35,872 nucleotides of DNA, taken from the NCBI GenBank assembly GCA_934132805.1, contig CAKPAB010000009.1, positions 1 to 35,872 on the forward strand. The letters are read 5' to 3'. Every line of letters starts with the position of its first letter. The stretch's first letter is position 1. The notes under the pieces were generated by a model. That model saw only the letters and a program-made list of their open reading frames with translations. It searched no databases and had not been told where the DNA came from. Source of the stretch: an uncultured Clostridia bacterium. GTDB lineage: Bacteria; Bacillota; Clostridia; TANB77; CAG-508. Below are positions 22,583-29,591 of this stretch, in pieces. Position numbers and translations under genes: made by a program.

Positions 22583-23110
22583 ATGTTGTCAAAAGATGAT
22601 AATTACAGAAAAATTTTTTCTAATAACCTTAATTATTATATGAAGATAAATAATAAGATTCAAGATGATTTGGTAAAAGATTTGGGATTAAAGACATCGA
22701 CTATTTCTAGTTGGTGCAATGGTCAAAAATTACCTCGAATGGATAAAATTGCACTATTAGCAGATTATTTTGGAATACATTTTTCTAAATTAATTGAAGA
22801 ACGAACAGACAATAATTATTTTGAATTTGTTTCTGAAGATGACGCTATGTTTCCTTTATTAGACGTTGGAGATATTGCATTAGTTTATAAACAAACTAAT
22901 ATTGAAGATGGTTCAACCTTATTAATCAATATGAATAATCATAATACTATTAGAAAATTTATATTAAGTGATGATAAAACTTATTACAAACTAGTAGCAA
23001 TGAATGGTTGTTATAAGGATATGGATATAAAAATTACAGAATTAAATAAAATTAAGATACTTGGAAAAGTTATCAAGTCTGAAAATAAAAGTGCTTTTAA
23101 GTATAGGTAA
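22583..23110 (+). CDS. CI-like repressor with S24-like C-domain lacking the Ser-Lys dyad
   Basis: 175 aa; ATG 22583 with GGAGG upstream. The helix-turn-helix is about 15-72 (IQDDLVKDLGLKTSTISSWC). The C-terminal domain has the S24/LexA order: EDDAMFPLLDVGDIALV, EDGSTLLINMNNHNTIRKF, KILGKVIKSE. In cleavable repressors the first block reads D-S-M with catalytic Ser; here it is Ala88. The VKR-type block reads IRK, with Arg124 where the catalytic Lys would be. No AG/CG cleavage site is apparent in the short linker. It should dimerise but not self-cleave after DNA damage. Confidence 0.88.
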   Translation: MLSKDDNYRKIFSNNLNYYMKINNKIQDDLVKDLGLKTSTISSWCNGQKLPRMDKIALLADYFGIHFSKLIEERTDNNYFEFVSEDDAMFPLLDVGDIALVYKQTNIEDGSTLLINMNNHNTIRKFILSDDKTYYKLVAMNGCYKDMDIKITELNKIKILGKVIKSENKSAFKYR

Positions 23111-23128
23111 TAAAGGAGGAATGTACAA

Positions 23129-23677
23129 TTGAATTTAGTTTCTATGTTTTTTATTATTTTTATTATTTTTTGTTTATTTATGATATATTATACTTCGTCT
23201 CAAAAAACAAAATTTAGAAAAGAACTACAAAAAAAACAGCAAGAAAAAAATTCCACTTTATTTATTACATTATCACATATCTATGGTTTACCAGTTGCTC
23301 AAAATATGTTGACTCAAATATTTTCTAATCCAAATGAATATGAATTCATCACAGGTAATACTAGCTTTAAACTAAATAAATCAAAAGTAACCGATGTTTC
23401 TATAACTAACAATGTAGAAATTCAAAAAAATAATGTTTCAAGTATAGGCGGAGCTATTAGCGGTGCTATTCTGTTTGGAGCTGTTGGGGCAGTCATAGGT
23501 GGAAGATCTAAAGAAAAGACTTCAAATATAATTCATTCTTATTTAGTTTTTACTTTTTTAGATAATAATGAAATAAAATACATTGCATTTAATTGTACTA
23601 ATGCAATTCAAGCAAAAAAATTTGTGGAAGAATTCAAAATAACTAAAACTAAAGAAATTAATAATATTAACTTATAA
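23129..23677 (+). CDS. Membrane protein with glycine-zipper hairpin; candidate lysogenic-conversion/exclusion protein
   Basis: 182 aa, TTG start 23129 (GGAGG at about 9 bases). N-terminal membrane helix FFIIFIIFCLFMIYY (about 7-21), basic segment, soluble region, then a glycine-zipper stretch GGAISGAILFGAVGAVIGG (about 109-127) and a beta-like end (YLVFTFLDNNEIKYIAF). It is co-transcribed with the repressor, hence expressed in the lysogen. That position suits superinfection exclusion or defence. No named family recognised. Confidence 0.7.
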   Translation: MNLVSMFFIIFIIFCLFMIYYTSSQKTKFRKELQKKQQEKNSTLFITLSHIYGLPVAQNMLTQIFSNPNEYEFITGNTSFKLNKSKVTDVSITNNVEIQKNNVSSIGGAISGAILFGAVGAVIGGRSKEKTSNIIHSYLVFTFLDNNEIKYIAFNCTNAIQAKKFVEEFKITKTKEINNINL

Positions 23678-23721
23678 AAAAAGGATAATGCGTATTGTTT
23701 TGCGGACACCACACATTATCC
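23676..23721 (-). terminator. Hairpin with minus-strand U tract after the lysogeny genes
   Basis: GGATAATG (23683-23690) pairs with CATTATCC (23714-23721); on the minus strand it is followed by seven Ts (23682-23676). The loop contains one half of the 16-bp inverted repeat shared with 22172-22187. It would stop transcription entering the repressor operon from the integrase side; a weak effect on the plus strand is possible. Confidence 0.55.
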
Positions 23722-23732
23722 AGAGCGTAAAC

Positions 23733-23789
23733 ACTATTGAAAGTGATTACTTAATTATTATATATTAAAGTACCTTCATTTTCAATAGT
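23733..23789 (+). promoter_or_regulatory. Inverted repeat in the integrase leader
   Basis: ACTATTGAAA (23733-23742) and TTTCAATAGT (23780-23789) form a perfect 10-bp stem with an AT-rich 37-base loop, 40 bases before the integrase ATG. It could be an operator or an RNA hairpin controlling integrase expression. No clear consensus promoter is visible in between. Confidence 0.45.
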
Positions 23790-23829
23790 AAATTAAAAAT
23801 TTATTAAAGAAAATGGAGGTTTTTTTACT

Positions 23830-25524
23830 ATGGAAAAAAAGCAAAAATCAGCTTTATATGTTAGGGTGTCTACTACCCACCAAATTGATAAGGATTCTTT
23901 GCCTTTGCAAAGAAGTGATTTAATAAATTATACAAAATATGTATTAGGAATAAATGATTTTGAAATTTTTGAAGATGCAGGTTATTCTGGTGGTACAACT
24001 GATAGACCAGCATATCAAGATATGATGAATAGAATTAAAATGGGAGAATTCACTCATTTAATAGTATGGAAAATAGATCGTATAAGCAGAAACTTAAGAG
24101 ATTTCTCTGATATGTATGATGAATTGAAAAAATATAATGTAACATTTATTTCTCGCAACGAACAATTTGATACTTCTACAGCTATGGGAGAAGCAATGCT
24201 AAAAATAATTTTAGTGTTTGCAGAACTTGAAAGGAAACTAACAGGAGAACGTGTTTTTTCAGTTATGATTTCACGTGCTCAAAAAGGACTATGGAATGGT
24301 GCAACAGTTCCCTTAGGATACGAATGGGATCCCGAAACTAAATTCCCTAGGCCCTGTGATAAAGAGGCAAAAATAGTTCAATATATATTCGATCAATATG
24401 AAGAAATAAAATCTACTACAAAAGTTGCTAAAAAATTAAATATCGAAAATATACCTACAAAAAGAAATGGAACCTGGACACCTCGTACAGTTGGTAGCAT
24501 ACTTACAAATCCTTTTTATATTGGAACATATAGATATAACACAAAAACTAAAAAAACTCGTAGATGGAAAGATAAGTCAGAATGGGTTGTATTAGAAAAT
24601 AATCATCAAGCTATCGTCAATACAGAACAATTTGAAAGAGTTTCTCAAATAATTCAAAATAATTATAAGGGTGATAAAAATTACCAAAGATCAAGTACAA
24701 ATGTACATATATTATCTGGTTTAGCAAGTTGCCATAAATGTGGAAAAAAAATGCACTCTGGTTTGGATCGTGCTAGAAAAGATGGCTTTACTCCATCTCG
24801 TTATACTTGCTATGCGTTTAATGTGAATTATACTTGTGCAAATTATTCTAGTGATCTGGCCATACTTCCAGGTCTAATAAATTATATTGCTAATTATATG
24901 ACATTACAAGAAAGAATTACTGCTAGGCATTCTTTACGTGATATGGAAAGTATTTTGTTACGTGGAAAATATTTTGAAGATATAGATCATATTGAAAAAC
25001 AAGATTTAAAGAACACCTATGATTTATTAATAAATAATAAAATGGTTACCTATAATTCATTTGAAGAAAAAAATAAAGAAGCTATTATAAGTCAAAATGT
25101 GATTTACGAAGCCGAAAAAGAAAAATATGAAAAAGCATTAAAAAGATTAGATGACCTTTATTTATATGATGTTAATTCTATGAGTCAGAAAGATTTTGTA
25201 ATAAAACGTAAGGAAATCTCTGATAAAATTGAAACTATAAATAAAAAAATACAAGAAGTAAAATTTAATGATACACCATTTATCAATAATAAAGACTTCA
25301 ATTTATTATCAAAAGCTAGTTTTTATTTACTAACTAAAAATTTATCAAGTGTAAAAAATATTGATGTAATTTCGCTATTGAATAATCTTGATAGACAAAC
25401 CATAAAAGATTTTATAAATACAATTATTACAGATGTTTCTGTCGAAAAGGGAAAAATATATAATATTACTTTCAAAAATGGAATAGTCCATCACTTTATA
25501 TACAAAAATGAACACAAAATATAA
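23830..25524 (+). CDS. int: Large serine recombinase (phage integrase)
   Basis: 564 aa. Resolvase catalytic domain 1-150: YVRVSTTHQIDKDSLPLQ with nucleophile Ser14, GYSGGTTDRPAYQDM, and WKIDRISRNLRDF with the active-site arginines. Recombinase domain about 165-275 (GATVPLGYEWD, NGTWTPRTVGSILTNPFYIG). Zinc ribbon about 300-340 (CHKCGKK, then YTC and YTC), and a coiled coil near 410-490 for synapsis control. It catalyses attP x attB integration through a 2-bp crossover. ATG 23830 has GGAGG. Its 3' end faces the host, so attP lies downstream of the gene. Confidence 0.96.
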   Translation: MEKKQKSALYVRVSTTHQIDKDSLPLQRSDLINYTKYVLGINDFEIFEDAGYSGGTTDRPAYQDMMNRIKMGEFTHLIVWKIDRISRNLRDFSDMYDELKKYNVTFISRNEQFDTSTAMGEAMLKIILVFAELERKLTGERVFSVMISRAQKGLWNGATVPLGYEWDPETKFPRPCDKEAKIVQYIFDQYEEIKSTTKVAKKLNIENIPTKRNGTWTPRTVGSILTNPFYIGTYRYNTKTKKTRRWKDKSEWVVLENNHQAIVNTEQFERVSQIIQNNYKGDKNYQRSSTNVHILSGLASCHKCGKKMHSGLDRARKDGFTPSRYTCYAFNVNYTCANYSSDLAILPGLINYIANYMTLQERITARHSLRDMESILLRGKYFEDIDHIEKQDLKNTYDLLINNKMVTYNSFEEKNKEAIISQNVIYEAEKEKYEKALKRLDDLYLYDVNSMSQKDFVIKRKEISDKIETINKKIQEVKFNDTPFINNKDFNLLSKASFYLLTKNLSSVKNIDVISLLNNLDRQTIKDFINTIITDVSVEKGKIYNITFKNGIVHHFIYKNEHKI

Positions 25525-25529
25525 AAAAT

Positions 25530-25562
25530 ACCCAAGTGACTTTTTCTTACAGCCACTTGGGT
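25530..25562. terminator. Terminator between integrase and host DNA, both directions
   Basis: ACCCAAGTG (25530-25538) pairs perfectly with CACTTGGGT (25554-25562), 15-base loop. On the minus strand it is followed by ATTTTTTAT; on the plus strand by a weaker TTCATTAT. It ends int transcription 6 bases after the stop codon. Confidence 0.8.
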
Positions 25563-25581
25563 TTCATTATATCATATTTGA

Positions 25582-25629
25582 TTATACACACGGACATCCT
25601 AATGTTACAAATCTTACTACTTTACTCAT
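25582..25629 (-). pseudogene. 5' stub of a host gene, probably rimO-like, cut at the prophage attachment site
   Basis: ATG 25629 has AAAGGAAAAAA upstream and encodes MSKVVRFVTLGCPCV before a stop at 25582. The VTLGCP block matches the start of radical-SAM methylthiotransferases, especially RimO (V-S-L-G-C-P-K-N). After GGATGTCC the match stops, which places the crossover around 25592-25599. The 3' part of the gene should lie at the left end of the prophage outside the window. The stub is only 15 codons, so identity is tentative. Confidence 0.4.
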
Positions 25630-25658
25630 TTTTTTCCTTTCATTTTCCAATTGTTGTA

Positions 25659-25695
25659 GACGTTCTTTTGGGTTTTTGGCCTTTTAAAGAACGTC
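25659..25695. other. Hairpin downstream of mreB
   Basis: GACGTTCTTT (25659-25668) and AAAGAACGTC (25686-25695) form a perfect 10-bp stem with a 17-base loop between mreB and the stub. There is no U tract, so it may be a processing or stability element between mreB and the next gene rather than a terminator. Confidence 0.5.
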
Positions 25696-25711
25696 CATGT
25701 TGGTTTTATAT

Positions 25712-26719
25712 TTATTTTCCTTTTCCGTCTAATGTATCTAAATTATCTAATGCTTTTCCTGTTCCTAGCGCTACACATGATATTGAATCTTGTGCAATCA
25801 TTACATTTATTCCTGTTTTTTCTTGCAATAGTTTGTCTAAGCCGTCTATTAGACATCCTCCACCTGTCATATATATTCCTTTGTCGCTAATGTCTGCTGC
25901 TAATTCTGGTGGTGTTCTTTCTAATACACTATGAACTGCATCTACTATCATCATTGCTGGCTCTATTAATGCTTCTAGCATTTCACTTGAATGTATTGTT
26001 GCTGTTTTTGGTAAACCTGTTGATAGGTCTCTTCCTCTTATTTCCATTTCTGCGTCTTGTATTTTTGGATATACACATCCTACATTTATTTTTAAATCTT
26101 CTGCTGTTCTTTCTCCTATTGCTATATTGTGTTTTTTCTTAATATATTTTATTATGTATTCGTCAAATTTATCTCCTGCTACTTTTAATGATGAGCTTAC
26201 TACTGAGCCTCCAAGTGATATTACTGCTATGTCTGTTGTTCCTCCACCTATATCTACTACCATATTTCCACAGGGTTTTGATATGTCTATTCCTGCTCCT
26301 ATTGCTGCTGCAATGGGCTCTTCTATTAAGTAGACTTTTCTTGCTCCTGCTTGAATTGCGGCATCTATTACTGCCTTTTTTTCTACTTCTGTTACTTGTG
26401 ATGGTATGCATATCATTATTCTTGGTGCAAATATTGATTTTCCACATACTTTTCCTATGAAATGTTTTAGCATTTTTTCTGTTACTGTGTAGTCTGATAT
26501 TACTCCATCTCTTAGTGGTCTTGTTGCTATTATGTTCCCTGGTGTTCTTCCTATCATCCTTCTTGCTTCTCCTCCTACTGCTAATACATCTCCTGAGTTT
26601 CTATCTACTGCTACTACTGATGGCTCTCTTAATACTATCCCTCTGCCTTTTATGTATACTATTACTGTGGCAGTTCCTAAATCTATTCCTACGTCTTGTC
26701 CAAATCCAAATTTAAACAT
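25712..26719 (-). CDS. mreB: Rod shape-determining protein MreB/Mbl
   Basis: 335 aa, full length. Actin-fold motifs: phosphate-1 VGIDLGTATVIVYIKG (10-25), phosphate-2 VVDIGGGTTDIAVI, adenosine loop YMTGGGCLIDGL, and the MreB sequences RPLRDGVISDYTVTE and IEEPIAAAIGAG. Forms membrane-bound filaments that steer lateral wall synthesis, so the cell is probably rod-shaped. ATG 26719 with AAGGGAAG; promoter at 26774-26802. The N-terminus MFKFGFGQD lacks a long amphipathic helix. mreC/mreD are not next to it; the following stub and prophage occupy that place. Confidence 0.95.
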   Translation of the reverse strand: MFKFGFGQDVGIDLGTATVIVYIKGRGIVLREPSVVAVDRNSGDVLAVGGEARRMIGRTPGNIIATRPLRDGVISDYTVTEKMLKHFIGKVCGKSIFAPRIMICIPSQVTEVEKKAVIDAAIQAGARKVYLIEEPIAAAIGAGIDISKPCGNMVVDIGGGTTDIAVISLGGSVVSSSLKVAGDKFDEYIIKYIKKKHNIAIGERTAEDLKINVGCVYPKIQDAEMEIRGRDLSTGLPKTATIHSSEMLEALIEPAMMIVDAVHSVLERTPPELAADISDKGIYMTGGGCLIDGLDKLLQEKTGINVMIAQDSISCVALGTGKALDNLDTLDGKGK

Positions 26720-26773
26720 GTAACTTCTTCCCTTCTTTTTTATTTATTTCACTTTTGTTACATTTTCGTTACG

Positions 26774-26802
26774 ATTATATTACAAATTGTAAATTTTATC
26801 AA
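26774..26802 (-). promoter_or_regulatory. mreB promoter
   Basis: TTGATA (26802-26797), 17 bp, TATAAT (26779-26774) on the minus strand, about 55 bases before the mreB ATG. Back to back with the tsaE promoter. Confidence 0.8.
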
Positions 26803-26811
26803 TACATTTCA

Positions 26812-26840
26812 TTGAATTTTTTATTTTTTTATATTATAAT
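26812..26840 (+). promoter_or_regulatory. tsaE-tsaB-rimI promoter
   Basis: TTGAAT (26812-26817), 17 bp, TATAAT (26835-26840), about 60 bases before the tsaE ATG. The spacer is nearly all T and A. Confidence 0.8.
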
Positions 26841-26902
26841 GATTACAGTTTATAAAAGTTTTGATTTTTTAGATGAAAATATTATAGAAATAGGAGTTTG
26901 AA

Positions 26903-27379
26903 ATGAAAACTTATATGTATGATTCAAAATCAGAAGATGACACAAAAAAAATAGCAAAATTAATTGCTTCTAAATTAACAAAAGGTGATTTAATAGTACT
27001 TTGTGGTGAACTTGGCTCTGGCAAAACCAAATTCACAGAAGGTTTTTTAACATATTTTGGCTTAGAAAATGAAATTTCTAGTCCTACTTTTACTATTGTT
27101 AATGAGTATAAAAAGAATGATTTAAATATTTATCATTTTGATGTTTATAGATTAGAGGATTCGTCTGAATTTTATGAAATTGGTGGTGATGAATATTTTG
27201 AAAATGGTATTTGCCTTATTGAGTGGGGCGAATTAATTGATGATGCTTTGCCTAATGAATATATAAAAATCAATTTTTCAAGAAATGTACTTAACGAAAA
27301 TGAAAGAATTCTAAATATTCAATCCATTGGCAAAAAATATGATGAAATTATAGAGAGTTTGAAAGGAGATTTGAATTGA
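26903..27379 (+). CDS. tsaE: tRNA threonylcarbamoyladenosine biosynthesis ATPase TsaE
   Basis: 158 aa. Walker A LCGELGSGKTKFTEGF (about 35-50), FTIVNEYKKN and HFDVYRLEDSSEFYEIG with the conserved DxYR and LIEWGE. TsaE powers the TsaB-TsaD complex that makes t6A37 on ANN-decoding tRNAs. It overlaps tsaB by 4 bases. ATG 26903 has a modest AGGAG site. Confidence 0.95.
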   Translation: MKTYMYDSKSEDDTKKIAKLIASKLTKGDLIVLCGELGSGKTKFTEGFLTYFGLENEISSPTFTIVNEYKKNDLNIYHFDVYRLEDSSEFYEIGGDEYFENGICLIEWGELIDDALPNEYIKINFSRNVLNENERILNIQSIGKKYDEIIESLKGDLN

Positions 27380-28047
27380 AAGTTTTAGCAATTGATACTT
27401 CAAGTAAATTGTGTAGTGTTGCAATTTTGGAAGATACAAATTTAATTAAAAAAATAGAATTAGATACTGGTTTAACTCATTCTGAAACATTAATGCCTAT
27501 TATTAAGGAATTATTAGAATGTTGTAATTTGTCTTTAACTGATATTGATTTATTAGTTTCTGATGTTGGTCCAGGCTCTTTTACAGGCATCAGAATTGGT
27601 GTTGCAACTTGTAAGGCTTTTTCTGATAGTCTAAATATTCCTTGTGTTGGAATATCAAGTCTTGATGTCTTGGCTTATAATATTAAAAATGATGGACTTA
27701 TATGTAGTACTATTGATTGTAAAAATAGTAATTGTTATTTTGCTTTGTATGAGTTGAATAATGATATTTATACAACTTTAGTTGAGCCTTGTGCTAAATC
27801 TGTTGATGAGGTTTTACTTTTATTAAAAAGTGAATATACTAATAAAAATATTTCTTTTGTTGGTGATGGCATTCCAAGTGATGTAATTAGTTGTGAGCTT
27901 TTGAATTCTTATTTGAATATAGAAAATTTGGGCATTGCTGGTTATAAAAAGTTTATTTGCAATAATAATAAAGGTGAAAATATTTTGCCTTTGTATTTAA
28001 AGAAGCCTCAAGCTCAAATTCAGTTAGAGCAAAGGCTTAGGGGGTAA
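27376..28047 (+). CDS. tsaB: tRNA threonylcarbamoyladenosine biosynthesis protein TsaB
   Basis: 223 aa with TTG start 27376, overlapping the tsaE stop; AAAGGAG lies upstream. ASKHA fold: LAIDTSSKLCSVAIL at the N-terminus, TGLTHSETLMPII, and the signature DVGPGSFTGIRIGV. TsaB scaffolds TsaD and TsaE. The order tsaE-tsaB-rimI is the common Bacillota arrangement; tsaD is elsewhere. Confidence 0.95.
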   Translation: MKVLAIDTSSKLCSVAILEDTNLIKKIELDTGLTHSETLMPIIKELLECCNLSLTDIDLLVSDVGPGSFTGIRIGVATCKAFSDSLNIPCVGISSLDVLAYNIKNDGLICSTIDCKNSNCYFALYELNNDIYTTLVEPCAKSVDEVLLLLKSEYTNKNISFVGDGIPSDVISCELLNSYLNIENLGIAGYKKFICNNNKGENILPLYLKKPQAQIQLEQRLRG

Positions 28048-28052
28048 GTGTT

Positions 28053-28493
28053 ATGAATTTTGATATTAGTAAGATGAGTTTAGATGATTTGAATAGTATA
28101 AAAAATATTTTGATTTCTGATTTTGATAATTTTTGGAATTATGAGATTTTAGAGGATGAGTTGAATTGTGATAATTCTTATGTGGTTGTTGCTAAAAGTC
28201 CTGATGGCAATATTGTTGGTTTTGCTTGTTTAAAGATTATTTTGGATGAGGCTAATATTATGAATATTGTTGTTAAGAAGTCTTTTAGACATCATGGTAT
28301 TGGATCTCTTTTGTTGGAACATTTGATTGATTTTTCTAAAGATAAGAATTTGAGTAGCATTACTTTGGAGGTTAATGAAAATAATCTTTCTGCTATTCAT
28401 TTATATGATAAGTTTTCTTTTGATAGATTGGGTATTAGGAAAAATTATTATAATGGTGAGAGTGATGCAATTATAATGAGTAAAAAATTGTAA
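28053..28493 (+). CDS. rimI: GNAT acetyltransferase RimI (ribosomal protein S18 N-acetyltransferase)
   Basis: 146 aa. The acetyl-CoA loop is KKSFRHHGIGSLLLEHLIDF (R-x-x-G-I-G), preceded by GFACLKIILDEANIMNIVV and followed by TLEVNENNLSAIHLYDKFSF, which is diagnostic of RimI. It acetylates the N-terminus of S18 in related species. Third gene of the tsaE-tsaB operon, 5 bases after tsaB. The MITE-like hairpin begins six bases after its stop. Confidence 0.92.
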   Translation: MNFDISKMSLDDLNSIKNILISDFDNFWNYEILEDELNCDNSYVVVAKSPDGNIVGFACLKIILDEANIMNIVVKKSFRHHGIGSLLLEHLIDFSKDKNLSSITLEVNENNLSAIHLYDKFSFDRLGIRKNYYNGESDAIIMSKKL

Positions 28494-28498
28494 ATCTT

Positions 28499-28756
28499 AA
28501 AGAAAACAGTGAGGTCGTACTCGTGGCAAAGGTATATATGTATGTGGTTTGATAATTTTCGAATGTGATTGAAACAATATTAAAATTTCTTAAATAAATT
28601 AATGGAAAGAGTTCACGTCGAACGAAGTGAGGACTAAGTGGAAGGGTGCCATTAATTTATTTTTAGAAATTATTATATTGTGTATTAAACCGAGAAAATT
28701 ATCAAACCACATACATATATACCTTTGCCACGAGTACGGCCTCACTGTTTTCTTTA
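28499..28756. mobile_element. 256-bp MITE-like element with 62-bp terminal inverted repeats
   Basis: Left arm 28500-28561 and right arm 28694-28755 are reverse complements over 62 bases with one difference that still pairs as G-U. Inside, a second pair of arms (from ACAATAT to AATTAATGG, and its near-complement after CCATTAATT) extends the stem, leaving a loop of about 43 bases that includes GTTC-N5-GAAC. TA lies at both edges (28499-28500 and 28755-28756), matching a TA target duplication. No ORF inside. It fits a non-autonomous Tc1/mariner- or IS630-type MITE and also acts as a shared hairpin end for the convergent rimI and ylmH transcripts. Confidence 0.75.
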
Positions 28757-29569
28757 TACATATTTTTCTATTTTTACAACAGTTCTCCCGCTTCTAGTGT
28801 TTCCTCCAAATTCTTTAACAACAAATCTTCCTTTTCCTCTAATAGTTATAACATCTCCTAATTTTACTTGTTTAGATGCTTTTGTTTCATTTTGTCCATT
28901 TATAAAAACTCTTTCGCTATCAATAATTTGGACTGCTTTGCTTCTAGATGTTCTTGCTAAATCTGACACAAAATTATCAAGCCTTAATGATGGAACAATT
29001 ATATTCATCTCTTCAACTTTTATTTCTTGTTCTCTTAATTCTTGTAATTCTACAATTTCTATTTTAGCATTTTGAAATCTTGTTAATGTTCCTAACTCTT
29101 GTTTCAATGTTTCTGCAGATTCATTTTTGACCAAAATGTCTGCCCCATCATCTGAGACAAGAATATCTCCAACTTTTTCTCTTTTCATTCCAAGTTTTAC
29201 AATTCCACCTAAATAGTTTCTATGTGAATACTTGCCCTTTTCTTCATCTCCGAGTGAAATTCTTATAATTTTGATGATTTTCGAATAATTTTTTTCTACC
29301 ATGTTTATATTATATTTTTCTGGATATATTATCAGAATTCTTCTTTCGGCATCTTCATATCCTCCATATAAAATGTAATTATTGAATTCTATTTTTTTCA
29401 TAAATGTTTTTACCAAAGATACTTGATACATATCTAAGAAGTCTGTATATTCTAGTTTTTCTCTTTGTTTTGAGAATTCCATTTTGTCTAATATTTGTGC
29501 TAGTAGCATTTTGTCTTCTTGTTTTTTATAGTCGCTTAATATTTTTTGTTTATCCATTTTAGAACTCAT
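28754..29569 (-). CDS. ylmH: YlmH-like S4-domain RNA-binding protein
   Basis: 271 aa. The N-terminal YlmH domain (about 1-175) has ILYGGYEDAERRILIIYPE, YLGGIVKLGMKREKVGDILV and the ADILV strand; the C-terminal S4 domain (about 195-255) has LRLDNFVSDLARTSRSKA, FINGQ and VKLGDVITIRGKGRF. YlmH binds 50S-peptidyl-tRNA complexes in ribosome quality control in Bacillota. 22 bases after dxs, same operon. Start could be ATG 29569 or 29557. The right arm of the MITE-like element overlaps its stop codon. Confidence 0.9.
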   Translation of the reverse strand: MSSKMDKQKILSDYKKQEDKMLLAQILDKMEFSKQREKLEYTDFLDMYQVSLVKTFMKKIEFNNYILYGGYEDAERRILIIYPEKYNINMVEKNYSKIIKIIRISLGDEEKGKYSHRNYLGGIVKLGMKREKVGDILVSDDGADILVKNESAETLKQELGTLTRFQNAKIEIVELQELREQEIKVEEMNIIVPSLRLDNFVSDLARTSRSKAVQIIDSERVFINGQNETKASKQVKLGDVITIRGKGRFVVKEFGGNTRSGRTVVKIEKYV

Positions 29570-29591
29570 TTCCTTTCTTAATTTATAGAAC

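Larger units (their letters stand above)
22172..23715. repeat. 16-bp inverted repeat flanking the immunity region
   Basis: TGTGTGGTGTCCGCAA at 22172-22187 and its exact reverse complement at 23700-23715 bracket cro, the switch, the repressor and the membrane gene. The sequence is GC-richer than its surroundings. Possible protein-binding site pair, inversion ends or recombination footprint. Confidence 0.7.
1..25599. mobile_element. Prophage (siphovirus-like), right boundary near 25.6 kb; left end outside window
   Basis: A contiguous set of phage genes: head and packaging (1-8352), DNA modification, late control, accessory, replication and recombination (8372-20876), early genes and switch (20879-23110), and a serine integrase (23830-25524). 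The lytic genes all lie on the minus strand and the lysogeny genes on the plus strand, diverging at 22.43-22.58 kb. The integrase stop codon is about 190 bp from intact mreB, so the right end falls between them. I place it at the GGACATCC block (25592-25599), where a truncated host reading frame begins. Tail, lysis and left attachment site are not in the window. Confidence 0.95.

Noticed and set aside
23733..23789. attP within the integrase leader
   Set aside because: In the integrated state the host junction lies past the integrase stop, so the crossover site must be downstream of int, not in its leader.
26169..26447. Arg/Asn-rich protein within mreB
   Set aside because: Out-of-frame reading of mreB with no ribosome site.
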